Shown here piece after piece: positions 8,487 through 15,649 of a stretch of 64,000 nucleotides of DNA. The stretch is taken from contig JBBQWZ010000028.1 of the NCBI GenBank assembly GCA_038210135.1, forward strand, positions 1-64,000, given 5' to 3'. The notes below the pieces were generated by a model that was not told where the DNA came from, did no database searches, and saw nothing but the letters and a program-made list of their open reading frames with translations. The DNA comes from JBBQWZ01 sp038210135. GTDB lineage: Bacteria; Acidobacteriota; Terriglobia; Bryobacterales; Bryobacteraceae. Numbering within the stretch: the stretch's first letter is position 1; the number at the start of each line of letters is the position of its first letter. Made by a program: the position numbers and the translations under genes.

Positions 8487-8706
8487 TCCACGATCTGGTG
8501 ATTCGCCAGGTCAAGGACAGTCAGTACCTGCTGCCGGTTGATCGCCGGATACAGGGCGAGGAACTGTCAATCGTTTCGCCGGTTTCGAGAAAATCGATGA
8601 GGCTTTGGACGGGAACGCGGGTGCCCCGAAAACACGGAGCACCGCTCATGCGGTCCGGGCTGACCCAGATGGCTTGATCGAGATGGCATCTCTGTTCGGC
8701 GGTCAC
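8459..8706 (-). pseudogene. DUF433 antitoxin-like protein, frameshifted
   Basis: From a GTG at 8706 the frame encodes a DUF433 start: WVSPDRMSGAPCFRGTRVPV followed by QSLIDFLETGETID. The natural continuation, FLALYPAINRQQVLTVLDLA, lies in another frame, so one base has been lost near 8568-8572 (between codons for TID and QFLAL). The corrected frame ends at 8459 and overlaps the DUF5615 start (8486) by 28 bases, the arrangement typical for these pairs. DUF433 proteins carry a winged-helix-like domain and are usually the antitoxin. In the frame as it stands the product ends after 61 residues. Confidence 0.75.
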
Positions 8707-8808
8707 ACCCCTACGGTAGGAGAATCGGAAGCGATTAGCAAGAACGATTGCATTGGGAATAAAATGGCGGTGCTGCGTCCTTGGTCTTCAATCCGCAAGG
8801 AACTCATC

Positions 8809-9474
8809 ATGACTTTACCGACCAAACATCCGCTGGCCATCCGCTGGGCACATTGGGTGAACTTCCCGATCCTTACGCTGATGATCTGGAGCGGACTTCT
8901 TATTTACTGGGCCAACGACGTCTACCGCGTCGGCGTCGGCTCCGTCACCGCCTTCCATTTTTTTCCCGACTGGTTCTACAAACTCACGACCCTGAACAAT
9001 CGCCTCTCCGAAGGGATGGCCATCCACTTTCTGGTGATGTGGCTGTTCGCTGTCAACGGAATCCTCTATGTCGCCTACACCTTGATCTCTGGCGAATGGC
9101 GCCTGCTCTTCCCCGATCGGAATTCGCCCAAAGATGCTCTCGCCGTTGTGCTCTACGATCTCAAACTCCGCAAGGAACTGCCTCCACAGGAGAAGTACAA
9201 CGCCGCGCAGCGCATCGCCTACACCAGCATTCTGTTGATGGGCGCGGGCAGCCTGATCACGGGTTTTGCGATCTACAAACCGACGCAGGTCGCGTGGCTC
9301 ACCGGTCTGCTGGGCGGTTACGACATGGCTCGCTGGGAGCATTTTTGGTTGACGATGGGCTACGTCGCGTTCTTCGCGGTCCACATCGCGCAGGTCGCTA
9401 AAGCCGGTTGGAACAACTTCCAAAGCATGGTGACGGGCTTCGACCAGCCCGCTAGGGAGGCCGCCGGTGAATAG
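8809..9474 (+). CDS. Cytochrome b561-type membrane subunit
   Basis: A 221-aa integral membrane protein of the cytochrome b/b6 (b561, hydrogenase/formate dehydrogenase b-type) family. It has about four hydrophobic segments with candidate haem-ligand histidines: RWAHWVNFPILTLMIWSGLL at the start (His15), AIHFLVMWLFAVNGILYVAY, the third near SILLMGAGSLITGFAIY, and EHFWLTMGYVAFFAVHIAQV at the end. The ATG at 8809 follows CAAGGAAC. It overlaps the next gene by 8 bases. The pair is built like MsrQ-MsrP or SorAB-type systems: the membrane cytochrome passes electrons between the quinone pool and the exported molybdoenzyme. Confidence 0.85.
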   Translation: MTLPTKHPLAIRWAHWVNFPILTLMIWSGLLIYWANDVYRVGVGSVTAFHFFPDWFYKLTTLNNRLSEGMAIHFLVMWLFAVNGILYVAYTLISGEWRLLFPDRNSPKDALAVVLYDLKLRKELPPQEKYNAAQRIAYTSILLMGAGSLITGFAIYKPTQVAWLTGLLGGYDMARWEHFWLTMGYVAFFAVHIAQVAKAGWNNFQSMVTGFDQPAREAAGE

Positions 9475-10207
9475 CATTCAACAGGAAGCATCGAAGCGCT
9501 CACGCCGCGCGTTCCTCACGCTCGGCGCCGGAGCCGTCGGCGTCATCGGCGGATGGTCCTGGCTCAACCGCGGTAAGGGTCTCACCGGACTCGCACCCGC
9601 ATTCCGCAGCGTCCTCGATGCCAATGAAAAAGTCGCCAGCAGCGTGCTGTTCAGCGATTCTCATCTGGCGCCGCAATTTGCTCCCGGCGACATCCAGGAG
9701 ATGCGCGTAAACGGATCCGAAGGCTTGCAGGAAGAGCTCGACCTCGCCGAATGGCGTCTCAAACTGCTTCCGCGTGGCGCGAAGGAGCCGTCGCGCGAAT
9801 TCACCGTTGAAGAGATCAAGGCGCTGCCGCGCGTTGAACACATCACTTCCCTCAAATGCATCGAAGGCTGGAGCGTCGTGCAGAAATGGGCCGGCGTTCG
9901 ACTCTCGGACTTCACGCGGAAATATGCCGCGGGTAGCGAAGCCGCGAGCTACGTCGGCATAGCGACTCCCGACGACGAATACAACGTCGGCATCGATACG
10001 CCGAGCGCCATGCATCCGCAGACTCTGCTTTGTTACGAGATGAACGGCCAGCCGCTGACCTCGGACCACGGGGCTCCGCTGCGGTTGGTGATTCCGGTGA
10101 AGTACGGCGTGAAGAACATCAAGCGAATCGGCACGATTCAGTTTGCGGATCAGCGTCCACCGGACTTCTGGGCGAATCTAGGCTACGACTACTACTGCGG
10201 CTTGTAG
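9467..10207 (+). CDS. Molybdopterin-dependent oxidoreductase (sulfite oxidase/MsrP fold)
   Basis: A 246-aa exported molybdoenzyme. The N-terminus has a Tat signal (SRRAFLTLGAGAVGVIGG), as expected for a cofactor-loaded protein. The sulfite-oxidase fold is shown by ITSLKCIEGWSVVQKWAGV, whose Cys (about residue 130) aligns with the molybdenum ligand of MsrP/YedY, and by the closing HGAPLRLVIPVKYGVKNIKR. It lacks the dimerisation domain of eukaryotic sulfite oxidase, as MsrP does. The GTG start at 9467 follows GGGAGG. Substrate is unknown: methionine sulfoxide or another S- or N-oxide is plausible. The cytochrome partner gene overlaps upstream. Confidence 0.88.
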   Translation: MNSIQQEASKRSRRAFLTLGAGAVGVIGGWSWLNRGKGLTGLAPAFRSVLDANEKVASSVLFSDSHLAPQFAPGDIQEMRVNGSEGLQEELDLAEWRLKLLPRGAKEPSREFTVEEIKALPRVEHITSLKCIEGWSVVQKWAGVRLSDFTRKYAAGSEAASYVGIATPDDEYNVGIDTPSAMHPQTLLCYEMNGQPLTSDHGAPLRLVIPVKYGVKNIKRIGTIQFADQRPPDFWANLGYDYYCGL

Positions 10208-10216
10208 GCGTTACTT

Positions 10217-10236
10217 GTCCGGCCCACGGCCGGGAC
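10217..10236. terminator. GC hairpin between convergent transcripts
   Basis: GTCCGGCC (10217-10224), CAC, then GGCCGGGAC (10228-10236) forms a strong stem with one bulged base. It lies 10 bases after the molybdoenzyme stop and could terminate that transcript. No U-tract follows. Confidence 0.45.
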
Positions 10237-10246
10237 GCTTCGGCGC

Positions 10247-10321
10247 TCAAGTATTACAGGAGCTCTTGTAAATAAGAAACGCAAGGGCCGCGACGACCGC
10301 GAGAATGATGGCGGCTTCCAT
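10247..10321 (-). CDS. Possible 24-residue single-pass membrane peptide
   Basis: The minus strand encodes MEAAIILAVVAALAF followed by LIYKSSCNT and a stop. The peptide is one hydrophobic helix with a short polar, Cys-containing tail, the form of many bacterial small membrane proteins. No clear ribosome binding site precedes the ATG and no homologue can be assigned, so this is a candidate only. It is bounded by the hairpin at 10217-10236. Confidence 0.3.
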   Translation of the reverse strand: MEAAIILAVVAALAFLIYKSSCNT

Positions 10322-10426
10322 CTACCGTAAGGATGACACAGGGCGAAGCCCCTGCGTTTACTACTTACCTGTCGGCATTCTCCCCTCCAGGCAGCATTGC
10401 CTTCGGAAGAGCCGTCGAATGAATTG

Positions 10427-10441
10427 GTATAACAGTTATAC
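10427..10441. promoter_or_regulatory. Perfect palindrome operator upstream of brnT
   Basis: GTATAACAGTTATAC is a perfect 15-bp palindrome (7-1-7) ending six bases before the BrnT start. It contains a -10-like TATAAC hexamer (10428-10433). BrnA-type antitoxins with a ribbon-helix-helix fold repress their own operon, so this is the likely binding site. Confidence 0.6.
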
Positions 10442-10446
10442 ATGCG

Positions 10447-10719
10447 ATGCGGTTACGCTTCCATCCGGCGAAAAGCCGCGCCGTGAAGAAGAAGCATGGG
10501 ATCAGCCTGGCACAGGCGCAACAGATTTTCGATCAGACTTATATCGTTGATCAGAAAACTGCCGACCCCGAGCAGTTTCGTGCCATCGGTTGGTGCAACG
10601 GACGACTCTGTTCCGTGATTTATGAGATTCGAGTGGACGGCGAGGGGGAGTACTTCCACTTGATCACGGCTTGGCGATCCACAACGCAAGAGGAGCAAAT
10701 GTATGCCGAACACACGTAG
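10447..10719 (+). CDS. brnT: BrnT-family toxin
   Basis: A 90-aa protein with the BrnT fold of ribonuclease toxins: FHPAKSRAVKKKHGISLAQA matches the family's FDPAKarrNlrKHGvsFeeA opening, and the closing FHLITAWRSTTQEEQMYAEH matches iRiISARkAtkrEr.lYe. BrnT (RelE-like) cleaves RNA and is neutralised by BrnA. The start at 10447 fits the family length. Its 3' end overlaps the antitoxin gene by 17 bases, the typical toxin-first brnTA order. The central part is diverged, so the family call is more secure than catalytic activity. Confidence 0.8.
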   Translation: MRLRFHPAKSRAVKKKHGISLAQAQQIFDQTYIVDQKTADPEQFRAIGWCNGRLCSVIYEIRVDGEGEYFHLITAWRSTTQEEQMYAEHT

Positions 10720-10966
10720 ATCGAAATTGACCGCGGACGACATTGCCGTGTTGGCGTCGCGTGGTGAGGACGTGTCGTCGCACTTCACGAACAAGTTTGC
10801 TGTCGTTCGGCCCGTCAAGCGGGTTAACGTGGACCTGACCGAGGGTATGCTCCGGGAATTGGACGCGAAAGCGGCCAAATTGAATATCAGCCGGCAGGCT
10901 GTGATCAAAACGCTGCTCGCGCAGGCACTCCTCTCCGAGCAAGTGCGGCCGATCCGAAAGTCGTGA
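10703..10966 (+). CDS. brnA: BrnA/CopG-type ribbon-helix-helix antitoxin
   Basis: An 87-aa protein. The C-terminal half has a ribbon-helix-helix pattern: the beta strand KRVNVDLTEGML and two helices ELDAKAAKLN and SRQAVIKTLLAQAL, as in MetJ/Arc/CopG antitoxins that bind operator DNA as dimers. The N-terminal half (about residues 1-40) is polar and would wrap the toxin. It overlaps the toxin gene, and the palindrome upstream of the operon is the expected operator. The sequence is nearer to generic CopG antitoxins than to classical BrnA. Confidence 0.75.
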   Translation: MPNTRRSKLTADDIAVLASRGEDVSSHFTNKFAVVRPVKRVNVDLTEGMLRELDAKAAKLNISRQAVIKTLLAQALLSEQVRPIRKS

Positions 10967-10969
10967 TGC

Positions 10970-12133
10970 CTACTTCGGAAATTGCCTGGCGTTGATGCTT
11001 GGGATCAGCTCCAGGGCGTTCTTGTAGTAAATCTTCTTGAGCACATCGTCCGGCAAACCGATGCCGTACATTTTCCAGAACGCGTGGCGCTTCCGGTAGT
11101 AGTCGAAATACTCGTCGTTGGTTTCGAGCACGCGGAAGTAAGTCTGGTATTCGATCGGATCGCGTGGCTCCCAGGCGTCCTTGCCGAAGAAGATGCGGTC
11201 CTGGTATTTCACGAAGAAGGCATGCGCGGCGCGCGGCTGGCGGCCGATGTCGTAAAGGACGGCACCGATTTCCGTGTACATATTCGGAATCTCGTCCATC
11301 AATTTGGAGAGCCGGCCCAGGTCGCTTCCGAGCCAGCTCATATGCGCGCTGATGAATTTGGTCTTCGGGTGGCGCTTGAACATGGCCCACTGTTCCTGCA
11401 TCAGGGTTTCCCAATCGGGGTAGCGCTCGGGAGGACGGGCGCGCATGGGAAACTGCTGTAGTTCGAGCCAGCGCTCATTGTGTTTGTCGATGGGTTGGAA
11501 GAAGGCCTGCGGCTCCGCGGTGTGGATCAGGACTGGCATGCCCAGACGTCCGCAGGCTTCGAACGCGGCGTCAAAGCGCGGGTCGTCGGTATGGATCCGC
11601 TTGCCGTCCTTGTCCTTCAAATCCATGCCGAAGTTCTTGAAGATTTTGAGGCCGCGAGCGCCCGCCTTGTAGTCGTCCTCGATCTGCTTGGCGACTTTCG
11701 CGGAATAGTCCGGGCTGTCCACGTCTTTGAAGTCGAAGTTCGTGAAGATCACGAAGCGGTCTTTGTAGCGCGACTGATAGATCTCGACATTCTGCTTCAA
11801 ACGGTCGCCGAAGCCGCCAGACAAGTCCACCATCACTTGGAGGTTGATGCCGTCCATGTCCCTTATCAGCGCATCGACATCGGCTTGTGTCTTCGACTGC
11901 GGATGATGGTGGACATCGACGAATGGATACTTCGCCTTCAACACCGGATGCTCTGGAACGACCAGCATCGACTTCGGGTCATATTCCTCGAAGGGCATCA
12001 CTTCTGTCGGCTTGCGCGGGCCGCGCTGCGCGCCGGGTGGCGGACCGCCTTGGCCAGGGGGGCCTTGCGCGATGGCGAACCATCCGGCGGCGGATACGAG
12101 CAGAAGCAGGGGAAGAATGAATCTAGGTTTCAT
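10970..12133 (-). CDS. Secreted amidohydrolase-family protein
   Basis: A 387-aa metal-dependent hydrolase of the amidohydrolase 2 type. It has a signal peptide (MKPRFILPLLLLVSAAGWFAIAQ), a proline/glycine-rich linker, and then FVDVHHHPQ (metal-binding His pair), GARGLKIFKNFGMD, VLIHTAEPQAFF, and FISAHMSWLG in the order of the TIM barrel. Substrate unknown; related proteins include decarboxylases and lactonases. Its start overlaps the plsC stop by four bases, so it is translationally coupled to plsC. Confidence 0.83.
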   Translation of the reverse strand: MKPRFILPLLLLVSAAGWFAIAQGPPGQGGPPPGAQRGPRKPTEVMPFEEYDPKSMLVVPEHPVLKAKYPFVDVHHHPQSKTQADVDALIRDMDGINLQVMVDLSGGFGDRLKQNVEIYQSRYKDRFVIFTNFDFKDVDSPDYSAKVAKQIEDDYKAGARGLKIFKNFGMDLKDKDGKRIHTDDPRFDAAFEACGRLGMPVLIHTAEPQAFFQPIDKHNERWLELQQFPMRARPPERYPDWETLMQEQWAMFKRHPKTKFISAHMSWLGSDLGRLSKLMDEIPNMYTEIGAVLYDIGRQPRAAHAFFVKYQDRIFFGKDAWEPRDPIEYQTYFRVLETNDEYFDYYRKRHAFWKMYGIGLPDDVLKKIYYKNALELIPSINARQFPK

Positions 12134-12870
12134 CGGGGTGCTGGTACGGACTGATTTTCGAGCATAGCAACGATTTGCTGACGGGACTGCGCGGTAAGGC
12201 GGCCGCGCTCGCTGATCGGCATGCCTTTCGTCGGGATCGGGTCGCCGATGCGCAGGCGCACCGTTCCGGTAGAAAACACCTTACCGTGCATCGGCAGGAT
12301 TTGACGCACGCCGATCAACGCAATGGGCACCAGCGGCGCCGCGGCCTTGATGGCGACGTACGCGGCGCCGTCTTTAAACTCTTGCAGCTCGCCCGTTTCC
12401 GAACGCCCGCCTTCGGGGAAGAACAGCAGCGAGATCCGTTGATCGTGAACCTTTTCGGCCGCCAGCTTCAGCGTACGGATCGCCGCGCGCGGATCATCAC
12501 GCGGTACCGGAATATGACCAGCACTCTTCAGATGCGTACCCATGAAGGGAATCTTGAACAACTCTTCTTTGGCAAGGAAACGGAACTGCACCGGAATTCG
12601 CGAGAGTACAACCGGCGTATCCATGTAGCTCAGGTGGTTGGACGTAAAGACGTACGCTCCGTCACGGCTGATCTTGTCGAGACCTTCGACAATCACACGA
12701 ACTCCGGCGGCGAAGCAGAGGAACGCCGCCCAGGCGCGCGCGACTTTGATTTGATGGCGGCCGTTCGAATCGAAGAGCGAAATGACCAGGCTGACGGAAC
12801 CGAACGCAATGGTGCCGAAGACGATTGCCGGCATCGTAATGAGAGAAGAGCGCAACCAGCGCATAAGCAT
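12130..12870 (-). CDS. plsC: 1-acyl-sn-glycerol-3-phosphate acyltransferase
   Basis: A 246-aa membrane-associated acyltransferase that converts lysophosphatidic acid to phosphatidic acid. One N-terminal hydrophobic segment is followed by the catalytic HX4D motif NHLSYMD (about residues 78-84), the acceptor-binding FFPEGGRSETGE block, and a hydrophobic VPIALIGV stretch typical of PlsC. It is the first gene of a two-gene unit with the amidohydrolase and lies 40 bases downstream of folC on the same strand. Confidence 0.88.
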   Translation of the reverse strand: MLMRWLRSSLITMPAIVFGTIAFGSVSLVISLFDSNGRHQIKVARAWAAFLCFAAGVRVIVEGLDKISRDGAYVFTSNHLSYMDTPVVLSRIPVQFRFLAKEELFKIPFMGTHLKSAGHIPVPRDDPRAAIRTLKLAAEKVHDQRISLLFFPEGGRSETGELQEFKDGAAYVAIKAAAPLVPIALIGVRQILPMHGKVFSTGTVRLRIGDPIPTKGMPISERGRLTAQSRQQIVAMLENQSVPAPR

Positions 12871-12909
12871 CTTAATTGTACGAAGGTTGTACGAAGGCCT
12901 TCCGCATTT

Positions 12910-14157
12910 TCAGAGTTCAGAATTCAAAAGAATGGCTCGCGCTTCGCCGACAACGAACAGCGAGCCGGTGATCAGCACCACATCCGGCCGCAGAGTTTTG
13001 GCTAGTTTGATGGCTTCAGCGAGCTTAGCTGCGACGTGAATCGGCTGATCGGGATTCAGTTCGGCCAGCGTTTCGGGGTGGAGTGCGCGAGCGGAATCAG
13101 GGGCAGTCGCCACGATCTCGGTCGCGAGCGGAAACAGGATGCCCGTCACTTCTTCGATCGCCTTGTCCCGCATCGCTCCGTAAACCAGGATGACGCGTTT
13201 TCCCGCGTAGAAGCGTTCGATGTAGGCGGCTAGAGCTCGCGCACCGGCGGGATTGTGTGCCCCGTCGAGGAGGATTCCAGGCCGGATCTCTTCGAGACGC
13301 CCGGGCCATTTTGCGTTCGCGATTCCGCTCGGGGGGATCTCTAAAGTGTCCAGCGCCATCGCAGCGGTCAGCGCGTTTTCGACCTGATGCTCGCCCGCGA
13401 GTGGACACTGGAGTTCGAAGCCGCCGGCGTGGAATTGGCTGCCGCGTGGACTGAAGGTGAGGCTGGAAATTGGCCAGTCGGACGTCTGGCGTACTGGGCA
13501 ACCCAGCCGAGTGGCGGTCTCGTCGAGGACCATTTGCGCCTCGGGACGCTGGCGGGCAAAGACGGCGGGGATGCCGGGCTTGAGGATTCCGGCTTTCTCG
13601 AAAGCGATCTTTGGGATGGTGGATCCGAGCAGGGCTTCGTGGTCGAAGTCGATGGGGGTGATGACGCAGAGTTCCGGCATGACGATGTTGGTCGCGTCGA
13701 GCCTCCCTCCGAGTCCGACTTCGAGAACCACCCAATCCACGTGGGCGTCGCGGAACAGCAGGAACGCCATGGCGGTGACGGACTCGAAGTAAGAAGGATG
13801 CGCGTCGATGAGGCCGGCTTCGAGGAGACGTTCGGAAACGCGGTGGACGCGGTCGAAGGCGCCCGAGAAGTCGGTGGCGGAAACCGGGGCTCCGTGGATC
13901 TGGATCCGCTCGGTTGGATCGATCAGGTGGGGAGATGTGAACAGGCCGGTCGTGTGCCCAGCGGCACGAAGTCCGGCGTCGAGCATGGCGCAGGAGGAGC
14001 CCTTTCCGTTGGTCCCGGCGACGTGGATAAAGCGGCCGGAGCGCTCCGGATGGTCGAGGTGTTCGAGGACGATCGCCATGCGGTCGAGGCCAAGTTTCGC
14101 GGTCTTCATCTCGTTGCCGAGTGCGTAGAGGAAGCGAACGGAGTCTGGGTAGTTCAT
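12910..14157 (-). CDS. folC: Folylpolyglutamate synthase/dihydrofolate synthase
   Basis: A 415-aa Mur-ligase-family enzyme that adds glutamate to folates (and probably to dihydropteroate). Seen are the ATP-binding GTNGKGSS loop (residues 48-55), TSPHLIDPTERIQI, the central VLEVGLGGRLDATN, and the C-terminal ILLDGAHNPAGARAL and GAMRDK blocks. The start at 14157 (MNYPDSVRFLYALG) matches family N-termini; an earlier in-frame ATG at 14244 adds 29 unrelated residues. No second folC or accD is nearby. Confidence 0.92.
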   Translation of the reverse strand: MNYPDSVRFLYALGNEMKTAKLGLDRMAIVLEHLDHPERSGRFIHVAGTNGKGSSCAMLDAGLRAAGHTTGLFTSPHLIDPTERIQIHGAPVSATDFSGAFDRVHRVSERLLEAGLIDAHPSYFESVTAMAFLLFRDAHVDWVVLEVGLGGRLDATNIVMPELCVITPIDFDHEALLGSTIPKIAFEKAGILKPGIPAVFARQRPEAQMVLDETATRLGCPVRQTSDWPISSLTFSPRGSQFHAGGFELQCPLAGEHQVENALTAAMALDTLEIPPSGIANAKWPGRLEEIRPGILLDGAHNPAGARALAAYIERFYAGKRVILVYGAMRDKAIEEVTGILFPLATEIVATAPDSARALHPETLAELNPDQPIHVAAKLAEAIKLAKTLRPDVVLITGSLFVVGEARAILLNSEL

Positions 14158-14642
14158 GCGTGGGAAGGGCAGCGGCTGGCGAACCGCGGGCGCAATAGCG
14201 AGTCTAGCGCATCGTGCGAAACGAAGCCATACCCATAAACCCATTTAGATTCAATGGTGTACAGAGCCATAACGCAAACCCCGGTGAGGATTGGCTTCGT
14301 TTTGAAATCCGCCAAATCGAGTCGGCACAACTTCCGTTGAGTCCAAGGACGCCAGCCGGAAATCAGGCAAGCGTTTGAATCGCTAGTCGCTCTGGACGCT
14401 GATTCTCCGTACAGCCAAGGCACTTCGACTCGCCGTCACCGCCGCGCATGCAGCGACCGCATGACGATTTAGCGTAACGGTAAGCCAGGCCCTCGGCATT
14501 TGCTGCGTTCCGCAACCGCTGCGAATACGCAAGTGGCTCATTTCAGAGAGGTGTGAATTTGGTCAGGAAAATGCACTTGCTGGGAAGCGATCGACGCCTC
14601 GGGAATCATCTTCCGAGACCACTTTACACGCGCGGGGACGAG
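14158..14642. other. 485-bp intergenic region without recognised gene
   Basis: This stretch separates divergent folC and the SRPBCC-like gene. Open frames here (14154-14423 minus, 14553 onward plus) give translations without domains or consistent start signals. It must hold promoters for both flanking genes. No repeat, riboswitch or RNA gene was recognised. Confidence 0.5.
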
Positions 14643-15590
14643 ATGAACCACCGAGCCGGGCAAACGCTGCTTTTTTCGAGAACCATAGGAGCCATTCTTC
14701 TAGCCAGCGCCATGCCGCTGAGCGGGGCAGACCTTCAACTGCAACCGGAAACTCTGGCAGCCTGGAATCAATACGTCGAAGCGGCCAAATGCAAGATGAA
14801 GGCCCGGCTGAAGCCGGGCGCCCAGTTTCTGTGGATGGATGAGGATCAGCAGCGGTCGGCGCGCGTCAGGAAGGGCGATATTGTCGTAGGCCCTGTAGAC
14901 AAGCAAAACAATCCTCTAGGAGTCTCCTCGGGTTTGATCCATCACTGGATCGGAGCTGCTTTCGTACCGAACTCCTCCATCGCGGATGTTTTCGCCGTGG
15001 TGAATGACTATCAGAAGTACAAAGACATTTATACGCCGTCGGTGGTCGATTCGAAGTCAGTGAGCCGGAACGAAACGGAAGGGCGCTTCAAGCTGATGCT
15101 GCAGAGTAAGTCTCACTTTGTGAAGACTGCCTTTGACGGCGACTATGTCTCGCACGACGTGCAAGTGGACCCGAAACGCTGGTACAGCTTCTCAACCACC
15201 ACGAACATTCAGGAAATAGAGCATTTTCGGCAGGCCAACGAGAAGAAGCTTCCCGCGGGCCAGGGCAGCGGCGTCATTTGGCGATTGTTTAGCGTGAACC
15301 GCTTTGAAGAACGCGACGGTGGAGTGTATGTCGAGCTCGAAGCTTTGCTTTTGAGCCGCGAGATTCCGAACGGTCTGCATTGGTTGGTGGATCCCATCGT
15401 CCGCCGCGTCGGAAGGAGTTCGCTGACGACATCGCTACAACAGACTGGCGCCGCGGTGCGCACGCAAGTAGCTATGCGGTTGACAAAGCCGGATGCATCG
15501 CATCGGGCTAGTGCCGCGGATCCGGATGCAGCGGTTGCATTAGAAGCGAAGGGCGGACAGCGCTCCGGCTCGAAGCCTGGACAGAAGTAA
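14643..15590 (+). CDS. Secreted SRPBCC/START-like protein
   Basis: A 315-aa exported protein. The ATG at 14643 begins a signal peptide (through ASAMPLSGA) and is preceded by GGGGACGAG; the frame is open upstream to 14553 but this adds a non-hydrophobic stretch. Residues about 85-250 resemble the polyketide cyclase/START superfamily that binds hydrophobic ligands: IADVFAVVNDYQKYKDIYTP is the usual helix and strand opening, followed by strand-rich sequence and VELEALLLSREIP. The C-terminal tail (about 45 residues) is Ser/Gly/Lys-rich. Ligand unknown. Confidence 0.7.
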   Translation: MNHRAGQTLLFSRTIGAILLASAMPLSGADLQLQPETLAAWNQYVEAAKCKMKARLKPGAQFLWMDEDQQRSARVRKGDIVVGPVDKQNNPLGVSSGLIHHWIGAAFVPNSSIADVFAVVNDYQKYKDIYTPSVVDSKSVSRNETEGRFKLMLQSKSHFVKTAFDGDYVSHDVQVDPKRWYSFSTTTNIQEIEHFRQANEKKLPAGQGSGVIWRLFSVNRFEERDGGVYVELEALLLSREIPNGLHWLVDPIVRRVGRSSLTTSLQQTGAAVRTQVAMRLTKPDASHRASAADPDAAVALEAKGGQRSGSKPGQK

Positions 15591-15622
15591 GCTCGCGACT
15601 CGCCCGACGATTGATTAGGGGA

Positions 15623-15646
15623 GCACAGGCCGGAGGCCTATGCCAC
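15623..15646 (+). repeat. Dispersed 24-bp palindromic repeat, copy 1 (family B)
   Basis: This 24-bp segment containing AGGCCGGAGGCCT, an interrupted palindrome, is identical to 38378-38401. The copies are 22 kb apart, both intergenic and outside coding sequence. A related but shorter palindromic motif (CAGGGCGAAGCCCCTG) occurs at about 10337-10352. Confidence 0.65.
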
Positions 15647-15649
15647 TTG

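Noticed and set aside
14154..14423. 89-codon minus-strand frame in the gap before the SRPBCC-like gene
   Set aside because: No ribosome binding site and no domain; overlap with the folC start makes it unlikely.
14158..14642. Riboswitch in the folC/SRPBCC gap
   Set aside because: The GGTGAGG and CAACTTCC-type stretches were compared mentally with GEMM, SAM and cobalamin cores and did not fit.
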